The position numbers and the translations under genes were made by a program. Shown piece after piece: positions 1-5,389 of a DNA stretch of 5,720 bases (within the stretch, counting starts at the first letter, position 1; each line of letters opens with the position of its first letter). The notes under the pieces are model-generated. The model was not told where the DNA came from and ran no database searches. It saw only the letters and a program-made list of their open reading frames with translations. The DNA is from Proteiniphilum sp. (GTDB lineage: Bacteria; Bacteroidota; Bacteroidia; Bacteroidales; Dysgonomonadaceae): positions 1 through 5,720 of the forward strand of contig JAAYFB010000054.1 of NCBI GenBank assembly GCA_012728465.1, given 5' to 3'.

Positions 1-141
1 ACATGGTGGAGATGAAGTAGTGATTACGGGTAACGTCAGTGGCTCTCAAAGTGGTGTTTCTGGAAATAATGATAATGTGTGGGAAGATTGGGATAATGAC
101 AGAGGACCGCAAGGCGGATCAGGATATTGGGGCGATTCTGG
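1..141. repeat. Left copy of 141-bp terminal direct repeat
   Basis: Every base of 1-141 matches 5580-5720 in the same orientation. The repeat runs exactly to both window ends and lies inside the shared N-terminal module of the toxin genes. The reading frame carries across it, so the window can be closed into a 5579-bp circle. The paralogous stretch in toxin 2 is clearly diverged, so the identity is not just strong conservation of the module. Confidence 0.97.
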
Positions 142-943
142 CAATTATTGGGGTGATACAGGAAACTACTTTGATGATGGATATAATACTGGTGTAGGTG
201 GTGGAAGTAGTGGTGGAAGCAGTAGTAATGGTGGTGGAAGTAATAGTGGTAGTGGAAGTAATAGTAGCAGTGGGAGTAACAACGGTGGGGGTACTAGTGA
301 TATACCTCCTGGCATGCTTGATGGAATAGATATAAACTCCAAAAACTACACTTTTAATACATCAGAGTACTCTGCATTTAACAAACAATTACAATCTATA
401 CTAGAGAGCAACTCTGTTATTAGTAATTTGTTGAGTTTTTTCAATAATGGAGTTGTACATATGACTTTTGGGGTTGATTACTATCCAAAAGTTGGCACCA
501 AAATCACTGCTGCAAATTTAGTATATAAATCCGAGGAATCTTATCACATAAATTTCAATTCTGATTTGATAAATGAAGATGGATGGAATCTTAACTATTC
601 GGGTATAGATAATGCTGGTTTTGATTTTTCTCAAGCTCGTAATGCTGAGGAAAGGTTAGTAATCACTCTTGCCCATGAAGCAATGCATGCAAAACATAAT
701 GCTATATATGAAGCTGCTGTTAGAAAACATCCTACGTCTTCAGATAATGCAGCGAACTTACTTTTAAACTCAGGATATAGTGAAGAATATGTGAATATAT
801 TTTTTGAAAAAAACAGTTCTGGTAAATGGATATATAATTATAATGGAGATCGGAATCAGAGAATGCACGATTATATGAATAATAATAATCAAGGTGTAAT
901 AGAGTCTGCATTAAATGAGTACAGAAAGGATCATGGATATTAA
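2..943 (+). CDS. C-terminal part of polymorphic toxin 1, HExxH metallopeptidase-like (5' end lies at window position 5386)
   Basis: The frame is open from the first base, so the gene is cut by the window edge; the GTG at 20 is not the real start. Joined through the 141-bp terminal repeat to the part beginning at 5386, it gives 378 residues, of which this part is 66-378. Seen here: the end of the shared N-terminal module (VSGSQSGVSG, WEDWDND), three 7-residue repeats (YWGDSGN, YWGDTGN, YFDDGYN), a Gly/Ser/Asn linker (about residues 131-164), then a domain found nowhere else in the window. That domain carries HEAMH at full-length residues 290-294 (bases 674-688), the HExxH zinc signature, preceded by a hydrophobic strand (RLVITLA). 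His354 in MHDYM is a possible third ligand. The inferred role is a secreted peptidase toxin released from a double-glycine-leader protein. LRR lipoprotein A starts 23 bp downstream. The family was not identified by name, and HExxH is a short motif, so the peptidase call is moderate. Confidence 0.75.
   Translation, partial: HGGDEVVITGNVSGSQSGVSGNNDNVWEDWDNDRGPQGGSGYWGDSGNYWGDTGNYFDDGYNTGVGGGSSGGSSSNGGGSNSGSGSNSSSGSNNGGGTSDIPPGMLDGIDINSKNYTFNTSEYSAFNKQLQSILESNSVISNLLSFFNNGVVHMTFGVDYYPKVGTKITAANLVYKSEESYHINFNSDLINEDGWNLNYSGIDNAGFDFSQARNAEERLVITLAHEAMHAKHNAIYEAAVRKHPTSSDNAANLLLNSGYSEEYVNIFFEKNSSGKWIYNYNGDRNQRMHDYMNNNNQGVIESALNEYRKDHGY
125..187 (+). repeat. Three 21-bp in-frame tandem repeats in toxin 1
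   Basis: Units 125-145, 146-166 and 167-187 encode YWGDSGN, YWGDTGN and YFDDGYN. The third unit is degenerate. The same three units are present in toxin 2 at 2768-2830. They form a Trp/Tyr/Gly/Asp-rich spacer between the N-terminal export module and the Gly/Ser linker. A role as a flexible or transport-related spacer is inference. Confidence 0.85.
155..216 (+). repeat. 62-bp block identical to 2798-2859, at the edge of toxin divergence
   Basis: This block matches 2798-2859 at every base and stops exactly where the two toxin genes become unrelated. Just upstream (35-154) I count 16 mismatches in 120 aligned bases against toxin 2. A perfect block next to a divergence boundary is the pattern expected if recombination exchanges C-terminal domains at the linker. 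Confidence 0.88.
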
Positions 944-966
944 CAAAAAGATAAAACATGTAAATA

Positions 967-1677
967 ATGAAAACAATTAATATAATATTATTATCCCTAC
1001 TCCTCTTCTCTTGCACAACTAGCACTAAGCAATCGGAAGAAGATGTAGTAGAAGTAAAGCTAACAAAGCTAGAAGAGCTGTTGCTTTTACCAACAGACAC
1101 TGTAATGGATTATTATGATCTATCTAATGATAGTATCAGCGTGTTTCCCGACCTGTCTAGTTATACGATTAAGTCATTAAACTTGTCGTATAATCAGCTA
1201 GATACTGTGATTATTGATTATATGCCTAGAGATATTATAAGTCTTAATTTGTCTAATAATGAGCTTAAAGGTGTTTTTGATTTTAGCATAGATCCTAAAT
1301 ATCTATTGTCATTTGAAGAGAGGGATAAGTTTTATGAAAAATCTACAATTCGCGAAATAGACTTGTCATATAATGATTTGACAGAAATTCACATAGCATT
1401 TCTTCTTCGTAAAATAGATGTTTCTCATAATGATGTGGATTATATTAGTTTTGATCATAAATATATTGAGTATGTAGATATATCGTATAACCCCAACTTA
1501 AGTAATCGTGTCGGTTTTTTTCCGAATAGGATAGATACAGTTATTCATAATAATATAGCTAATGGTAAAAAATTAAGGTTTGTGGGTGAAATTCCTTATG
1601 GAGTTAATGATGTTATTATTATAGAGGACTCTGTTGCTAATAACATTGATAAGGAAGAAAACAATGAAAACAATTAA
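967..1677 (+). CDS. Leucine-rich-repeat lipoprotein A, candidate immunity protein
   Basis: This 236-residue protein has a lipoprotein signal peptide (MKTINI..., lipobox LFSC, acylated Cys16). A short acidic linker (KQSEEDVVEV) follows, then about six leucine-rich repeats with the asparagine-ladder pattern, such as LNLSYNQL, LNLSNNEL, IDLSYNDL, IDVSHNDV and VDISYNPNL. It should be anchored in the envelope and face the periplasm or the cell surface. The SEED run sits at +8 to +11, further from the Cys than a typical Bacteroidota surface-export signal, so I lean towards the periplasm. It follows toxin 1 by 23 bp, the usual immunity position. It is nearly collinear with lipoprotein C up to the NNIAN-KKLR region, after which it has its own tail. 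The last five codons (NENN and stop) are formed from the start region of the next gene, overlapping it by 14 bp. The start is set by the signal peptide and by paralogue agreement. The immunity role is inferred from position and localisation. Confidence 0.88.
   Translation: MKTINIILLSLLLFSCTTSTKQSEEDVVEVKLTKLEELLLLPTDTVMDYYDLSNDSISVFPDLSSYTIKSLNLSYNQLDTVIIDYMPRDIISLNLSNNELKGVFDFSIDPKYLLSFEERDKFYEKSTIREIDLSYNDLTEIHIAFLLRKIDVSHNDVDYISFDHKYIEYVDISYNPNLSNRVGFFPNRIDTVIHNNIANGKKLRFVGEIPYGVNDVIIIEDSVANNIDKEENNENN
1664..1677 (+). promoter_or_regulatory. 14-bp gene overlap formed by a lipoprotein start (A/B junction)
   Basis: ATGAAAACAATTAA is read as M-K-T-I-N in the downstream gene and supplies ..N-E-N-N-stop to the upstream gene in another frame. 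The same 14 bases do the same job at 3934-3947. Coupled translation is the likely consequence. Confidence 0.8.
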
Positions 1678-2332
1678 CATCCTCCTTCTATCCCTACTCC
1701 TCTTTTCTTGCACAAGTGGCACTAAGCAATCGGAAGTAGAGATAGTAGAATTAAAGCTAACAAAGCTAGAAGAGCTGTTGCTTTTGCCAACAGACACTGT
1801 TATGAATTATTATGATCTATCTAATGATAGTATCAGTGAGTTTCCCGACCTGTCTAGTTATACCATAAAATCATTAGATTTGTCGTATAATCAACTTGAT
1901 ACTTTAATTGTAGATTATATGCCTAGAGATATTGTGAGTTTGAATTTGTCGCATAATGAGTTTGAGGGATTATTTCGATTAAGTGCTTATAAGAAAAATA
2001 TGCCATGGAAAGAAGAAAAGAGATTGTACAAAGAATCTACAATTCGTGAGCTAGACTTCTCATACAATCGCATACAAGATGTATTTATAAGTTTTCCACT
2101 TCGAAGGATAATAGTTTCACACAATGATTTAATTGATTTTTATCTCTTTTATGATGATAGTCTCCGATATCTAGACATCTCTAACAATCATAATCTTAGC
2201 AATATTGTTAAATTTGACTTCAATGAAATTGATACTATTATTAGATGCAATATTGCTAATAATGAGCCATTTGAAAGATATGTTTGGCCACCACCACCAG
2301 AGCCAGAACATATAGATTTTTTACCATATTGA
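1664..2332 (+). CDS. Leucine-rich-repeat lipoprotein B, candidate immunity protein
   Basis: An upstream ATG at 1634 is in frame, but 1664 is chosen because it gives the same MKTINI start as the three sister genes. The product has 222 residues: a signal peptide with lipobox LFSC and Cys16, an acidic linker, then leucine-rich repeats (LDLSYNQL, LNLSHNEF, LDFSYNRI, IVSHNDL, LDISNNHNL). It matches lipoproteins A and C closely through about residue 95. It then diverges: the middle region reads SAYKKNMPWKEEKR in place of SIDPKYLLSFEERD, and the C-terminus is a proline-rich tail (WPPPPEPEHIDFLPY). The gene overlaps lipoprotein A by 14 bp, suggesting translational coupling. It may protect against the same toxin as A, or be a retained immunity gene for a toxin no longer at the locus. 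This is inference; the LRR and lipoprotein calls are seen in the sequence. Confidence 0.87.
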   Translation: MKTINILLLSLLLFSCTSGTKQSEVEIVELKLTKLEELLLLPTDTVMNYYDLSNDSISEFPDLSSYTIKSLDLSYNQLDTLIVDYMPRDIVSLNLSHNEFEGLFRLSAYKKNMPWKEEKRLYKESTIRELDFSYNRIQDVFISFPLRRIIVSHNDLIDFYLFYDDSLRYLDISNNHNLSNIVKFDFNEIDTIIRCNIANNEPFERYVWPPPPEPEHIDFLPY

Positions 2333-2365
2333 TAAGTGGAAATAAACTTTGATAAAAATATAACG

Positions 2366-2455
2366 ATGAAAACAATTAACATAATATTGCTACCCATTCC
2401 ATAATTGGCTAATATGAGAACAATTAGATGATTTATTTGTCAAAAAACAAGCAAT
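2366..2455 (+). pseudogene. Scar of a deleted lipoprotein gene
   Basis: Position 2366 begins with ATGAAAACAATTAACATAA, matching the lipoprotein leaders, but the frame ends after 12 codons (MKTINIILLPIP, stop at 2402-2404). At 2414 lies ATGAGAACAATTA, which looks like a second, mutated copy of the same start (MRTIR, then stop). Bases 2432-2455 (TTTATTTGTCAAAAAACAAG and four more) resemble 5361-5385, the 3' end of the helical lipoprotein gene next to toxin 1, with a one-base length difference. The stretch thus holds the start of a lipoprotein gene joined to the end of another, with the body missing. Expression of a functional product is unlikely. It could also be a non-coding spacer that resembles the leader by duplication alone. 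Confidence 0.7.
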
Positions 2456-3418
2456 ATGAAAAGAAAACTAACACGTAAAAGTTTAGATGAGCTGGCTTTG
2501 ATAATGCCAGTGTTAAGCGGAGATGTCCAACGCAGATATGTTGGAGGTGGTGATGGAAGTAAAGAGAACCCATTTACAGAAGAAGAATATGACAGTATGG
2601 TTAATGCTGGTACGTGGGATGGGGGATATGTTGAAGGTTGGGGCTACACATTTGGGGATTTGGAAGTTACTGGTAGTATCAGTGGTTCCCAAAATGGTGT
2701 ATCTGGAAGTTATGATGGTGAGTGGGAAGATTGGGATAATGACAGTGGGCCGCAAGGGGGATCAGGTTATTGGGGCGATTCTGGTAATTATTGGGGGGAT
2801 ACAGGAAACTACTTTGATGATGGATATAATACTGGTGTAGGTGGTGGAAGTAGTGGTGGTGGTGTATACCCAACTTCTAATGAGCTTAAGTGGTATAATT
2901 CAAAGAATGGGTTGTTATCCCAAGCAGCGGGTATGTATGGAATTGATTTATCAGATATTAAATTCAAGATACATACTAATAATGAGAGGGGGGCAAATGC
3001 ATGGATATCAGGAACTGGTGATGAGAGAGTAGTTAATTTGGGTGATGCTTTTTTTAAAATGTCGTCAAATAAGCAAATTAGGATATTGATTCATGAGTAT
3101 TTTCATATTAAAGATGATAAAGTATATAGTAATGAGCCCAAATATGTAAATGATGTTTTTTTACCTGAGCCACCAGAGAATATTAAAAAATATATAATCG
3201 ATGTCTTATGTGAAGGAGATGAGATTTCAATTCAGCAATTTAATAATCCTATAAATAGATTAAGTGATCCTCAATTTTATAAAAATGAAATTAATGCCTA
3301 TACTAAAGAAAAAGAATTAAATTTTAATCTTACACCAGAAGAAAGTTCAGAGCTAGATTATCGTATTTGGTATTATTCAGAGTTGAGAAAACTTGCAGAT
3401 GAATATTACTACAATTAA
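2456..3418 (+). CDS. Polymorphic toxin 2: double-glycine leader, shared export module, HExxH metallopeptidase-like C-terminus
   Basis: This is a complete 320-residue protein. Residues 1-32 resemble a double-glycine leader (MKRKLTRKSLDELALIMPVL, then SGDVQRRYVGGG), likely cut after Gly31 or Gly32 by a C39-type peptidase/ABC exporter that is not in this window. Next come a conserved block (NPFTEEEYDS, AGTWDGGYVEGWGY), a WEDWDND segment and three YWGDSGN-like repeats. A short Gly/Ser linker ends near residue 135. The C-terminal domain, about residues 136-320, is unlike that of toxin 1. It has HEYFH at residues 213-217 (bases 3092-3106), preceded by a hydrophobic strand (IRILI), and Glu278 in NEINAYTKE, a plausible third zinc ligand about 60 residues on, as in many HExxH-plus-Glu peptidases. 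The inferred role is an exported peptidase toxin acting on neighbouring bacteria. The candidate immunity gene at 3432 begins 13 bp after the stop. The start matches the one at 5386 in toxin 1. The metallopeptidase call rests on motifs only. Confidence 0.83.
   Translation: MKRKLTRKSLDELALIMPVLSGDVQRRYVGGGDGSKENPFTEEEYDSMVNAGTWDGGYVEGWGYTFGDLEVTGSISGSQNGVSGSYDGEWEDWDNDSGPQGGSGYWGDSGNYWGDTGNYFDDGYNTGVGGGSSGGGVYPTSNELKWYNSKNGLLSQAAGMYGIDLSDIKFKIHTNNERGANAWISGTGDERVVNLGDAFFKMSSNKQIRILIHEYFHIKDDKVYSNEPKYVNDVFLPEPPENIKKYIIDVLCEGDEISIQQFNNPINRLSDPQFYKNEINAYTKEKELNFNLTPEESSELDYRIWYYSELRKLADEYYYN
2768..2830 (+). repeat. Three 21-bp in-frame tandem repeats in toxin 2
   Basis: Units 2768-2788, 2789-2809 and 2810-2830 encode YWGDSGN, YWGDTGN and YFDDGYN, the same peptides as in toxin 1 (125-187). 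The first two units carry synonymous differences from toxin 1, so the peptide is conserved more strongly than the DNA there. Confidence 0.85.
2798..2859 (+). repeat. 62-bp block identical to 155-216, at the edge of toxin divergence
   Basis: This is the partner of the block in toxin 1. After 2859 the sequence continues with three more bases of glycine codons and then VYPTSNELKWY, with no similarity to toxin 1. Toxin 1 continues instead with an extended Ser/Gly/Asn linker. Confidence 0.88.
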
Positions 3419-3431
3419 TAAAACAACTAAA

Positions 3432-3947
3432 ATGAAATTTGTAAAAGCTCGTTTATCAATATTTATAGTATTGTTTATATGTTTAGTTCCTCTAGAGATT
3501 CTCTCTCAAAATGAGGATTTAAAGATAGAATTTCATTATCAACATCCTAATGAGTTTATTTGTGAAATTAAGAATATAACAAAATATCCAATTAGTATTT
3601 TACTAAGTAAAGAAGTGCTAGATGGACATAGTGATTTGCGTTATGACATTGCTAAAATCAGTGGTGGAGATACTATTAGATATGTATTCTATGGTTTAAT
3701 GAAGGATTTTAATAATCAGAGTCGAACACTACGTATAGATTCAGGACAGACCTATACAATTTCTGATAAAGAATCTTTTCTTGAACGATTTGTTAAAGCA
3801 CATATATATATAATATATAGTGTACTAGGCCCCGCACCAATATCTGTGAAGTATTATATAAATGCATTTGACTTGGATGAAATTAGGAATATAAAAAGGA
3901 TTAGAAATAACAATGAGCGTGGAAAGACGTACAATGAAAACAATTAA
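3432..3947 (+). CDS. Small secreted protein, candidate immunity partner of toxin 2
   Basis: I choose the ATG at 3432 over the in-frame ATG at 3393, which would overlap the toxin 2 end and put 13 polar residues before the signal peptide. The product has 171 residues. Residues 1-25 form a signal peptide (KFVKAR, then a hydrophobic run to EILS), with likely cleavage before Gln26, a common +1 residue in Bacteroidota. Cys17 lies inside the hydrophobic core and is not preceded by a proper lipobox. The mature part looks beta-rich, with alternating hydrophobic stretches (KIEFHYQ, FICEIKN, YPISILL, TIRYVFYGL, SGQTYTI), as in a small beta-sandwich. It starts 13 bp after toxin 2, so it is the best positional candidate for a periplasmic inhibitor of that peptidase. 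No family was recognised. The last five codons (NENN and stop) come from the start region of the next gene, a 14-bp overlap. Confidence 0.8.
   Translation: MKFVKARLSIFIVLFICLVPLEILSQNEDLKIEFHYQHPNEFICEIKNITKYPISILLSKEVLDGHSDLRYDIAKISGGDTIRYVFYGLMKDFNNQSRTLRIDSGQTYTISDKESFLERFVKAHIYIIYSVLGPAPISVKYYINAFDLDEIRNIKRIRNNNERGKTYNENN
3934..3947 (+). promoter_or_regulatory. 14-bp gene overlap formed by a lipoprotein start (secreted protein/C junction)
   Basis: The 14 bases are the same as at 1664-1677, but the upstream gene is unrelated (the small secreted protein rather than an LRR lipoprotein). The lipoprotein start therefore provides a ready-made stop codon for whatever gene lies upstream in that frame. 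Confidence 0.8.
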
Positions 3948-4584
3948 CATCCTCCTTTTATTCCTCATCCTCTTCTCTTGCACAACTAGCACTAAGCAAT
4001 CGGAAGAAGAGGTAGTAGAAGTAAAGCTAACAAAGCTAGAAGAGCTGTTGCTTTTGCCAACAGACACTGTGATGGATTATTATGATCTATCTAATGATAG
4101 TATCAGTGAGTTTCCCGACCTGTCTAGTTATACGATTAAGTCATTGGATTTGTCCCATAATCAACTAGATACTGTGATAGTGGATTATATGCCCAAAGAT
4201 ATTGTGAGCCTTAATTTGTCGCATAATGTGTTTGAAGGTATTTTAGATTTTAGTATAGACCCTAAATATCTATTGTCATTTGAAGAGAGAGATAAGTTAT
4301 ATGATAAATATACAATTCGCGAAATAGACTTGTCATATAATAAGTTAACATACATAGTTATAAATTTCCCTCTTCGTAAAATAGATATTTCTCATAATGA
4401 TATAATTGCTGTATCCTTTGAACACAGAAATATTGAGTATTTGGATATATCTAATAACCCAAACATGAGTAATGTTGTAGGTTTTGTTCCAATGTTGATA
4501 GACACATTGATTCATAATAATATAGCTAATGATAAAAAATTAAGAGAAAGTAGTATATATATATTGCCTAATGATTCATTATAG
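3934..4584 (+). CDS. Leucine-rich-repeat lipoprotein C, candidate immunity protein
   Basis: The product has 216 residues from the ATG at 3934, chosen over the in-frame ATG at 3913 because it restores the MKTINI lipoprotein start shared with the sister genes. The lipobox is LFSC with Cys16. An acidic linker and about six leucine-rich repeats follow (LDLSHNQL, LNLSHNVF, IDLSYNKL, IDISHNDI, LDISNNPNM). It is the closest relative of lipoprotein A, sharing the SIDPKYLLSFEERDK stretch and the NNIAN-KKLR region near the end. Differences cluster between the repeat scaffolds, for example EIHIAFLL in A against YIVINFPL here, and DYISFDHKY against AVSFEHRN. It overlaps the secreted protein gene by 14 bp and so belongs to the toxin 2 module. 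Envelope-anchored immunity is inferred; the repeat fold and lipid anchor are seen. Confidence 0.88.
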   Translation: MKTINILLLFLILFSCTTSTKQSEEEVVEVKLTKLEELLLLPTDTVMDYYDLSNDSISEFPDLSSYTIKSLDLSHNQLDTVIVDYMPKDIVSLNLSHNVFEGILDFSIDPKYLLSFEERDKLYDKYTIREIDLSYNKLTYIVINFPLRKIDISHNDIIAVSFEHRNIEYLDISNNPNMSNVVGFVPMLIDTLIHNNIANDKKLRESSIYILPNDSL

Positions 4585-4627
4585 ATAATCATTAGCATAT
4601 TGATTGAAATTAAATTAACGCATTACA

Positions 4628-5389
4628 ATGAAAACAACTAACACCCTCCTTTTATCCCTCCTCCTCTTCTCTTGCACAACTAGCACTAAGCAATCGGAAG
4701 AAGAGATAGTTGAAGTAAAGCTAACTAAGCTACAAGAATTGTTTGGAGAGCAATATGAGAAAATAATTAATGGAATTGACAAGTTTAAGAAAAATCCCAA
4801 TGCCATACTTAATGCACTACAAATAAATTATTTTTTGTCCCTAGTTAAGCCTCTTAAGACACTTGATGACAATATAAATCAATCAATGAAGTCTATTTTT
4901 GAGGCGAATGAACTTTATCTTGCCATTCAATTTTCAGACTTTAATGATATAAACTACATTGGTAATAAAAACAAGGTATTAAATAGATTTGAATCTTACC
5001 TCAAAGCTGTTTGTGAATGTAATTACACCGATTATTCTAATGTTGTGATAGATAAATACGCTTATATATATAGAAAGGGGCATATTTGCAGTTCATATAT
5101 TATAGCTAATTATTTAAACAAAATCGATTCTGAAGGTAAATATGAAGATGTAATTGAGGGTAATAATAAGTTTAATTCTTTGTATTATCCGTTCTTGTCT
5201 CTCAAGGATGGAATAGAATTTTCCAACTTGAATAATAATCATGAGTTTATTAAATCTAGGATTTTGAAAGAAAATATAAACATAGAAGAAAATATTTTAT
5301 CATTATTACCACAAAATGCATTAGTTGCTGGGTACGATCAAGGCATTAGTAGATTATTAATTTATTTATCAAAAATACAAGCAATATGA
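4628..5389 (+). CDS. Lipoprotein with shared leader and unrelated helical body, candidate immunity protein
   Basis: This 253-residue product begins with the same module as the LRR lipoproteins: MKTTNTLLL, lipobox LFSC (Cys16), TTSTKQSEEEIVEVKLTKL. After about residue 38 the similarity stops. The remaining 215 or so residues look mostly alpha-helical, with no leucine-rich repeats, and include Cys at CECNYTDY and HICSSY. I do not recognise the family. A shared leader with a replaced body mirrors the toxin design and suggests that immunity bodies are exchanged behind a constant lipoprotein signal. It lies 43 bp after lipoprotein C. Its stop overlaps the start of the next toxin gene in an ATGA junction (5386-5389), so the two are probably translationally coupled. 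It may be the last immunity gene of the toxin 2 module, or an orphan for a toxin absent here. Confidence 0.84.
   Translation: MKTTNTLLLSLLLFSCTTSTKQSEEEIVEVKLTKLQELFGEQYEKIINGIDKFKKNPNAILNALQINYFLSLVKPLKTLDDNINQSMKSIFEANELYLAIQFSDFNDINYIGNKNKVLNRFESYLKAVCECNYTDYSNVVIDKYAYIYRKGHICSSYIIANYLNKIDSEGKYEDVIEGNNKFNSLYYPFLSLKDGIEFSNLNNNHEFIKSRILKENINIEENILSLLPQNALVAGYDQGISRLLIYLSKIQAI
5386..5389 (+). promoter_or_regulatory. ATGA stop-start overlap coupling the helical lipoprotein gene to toxin 1
   Basis: The TGA stop of the lipoprotein gene (5387-5389) overlaps the ATG of the toxin gene (5386-5388). No Shine-Dalgarno-like site stands out just upstream (AAAAATACAAGCAAT). Re-initiation by the terminating ribosome is the likely way the toxin is translated. 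The same ATGA context occurs at 2456, but there the upstream frame is only the short scar. Confidence 0.7.

Noticed and set aside
125..187. Trp/Gly/Asp repeats as RTX calcium-binding repeats
   Set aside because: The 7-residue unit YWGDSGN lacks the nine-residue GGxGxDxUx pattern, so an RTX toxin call is not supported.
20..943. GTG at 20 as the true start of the first gene
   Set aside because: The frame is open upstream to the window edge, and homology with toxin 2 places the start 71 codons earlier, at 5386 through the terminal repeat.
732..1100. Minus-strand ORFs starting MSVGKSNSSSSF at three places (also 1573-1797 and 3825-4067)
   Set aside because: They recur only because they are antisense to the conserved lipoprotein leader and linker on the + strand; their low-complexity Ser/Thr composition and position inside better-supported genes mark them as shadows.
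2333..2365. Bacteroides-type promoter near TAAACTTTG
   Set aside because: The -7 consensus TAnnTTTG would need a two-base gap but here has three, and no TTTG-like -33 element is properly spaced upstream.
155..2859. CRISPR-like direct repeats
   Set aside because: The repeats are coding, in frame, either immediately adjacent or kilobases apart, with no regular spacers.
2523..3032. Other-frame ORFs inside toxin 2 (2523-2840 and 2841-3032 on +, plus minus-strand ones at 2513-2755 and 2679-2873)
   Set aside because: They overlap a strongly supported coding region with conserved codons and have biased compositions (His/Tyr or Val/Met-rich) typical of shadow frames.
3480..3485. Lipobox at Cys17 of the small secreted protein
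   Set aside because: The residues before Cys are LFI, lacking the small residue required at -1, and the hydrophobic core continues past the Cys.
4585..4627. Terminator or promoter in the 43-bp gap after lipoprotein C
   Set aside because: The gap is AT-rich with no convincing GC stem, T-run or promoter elements.
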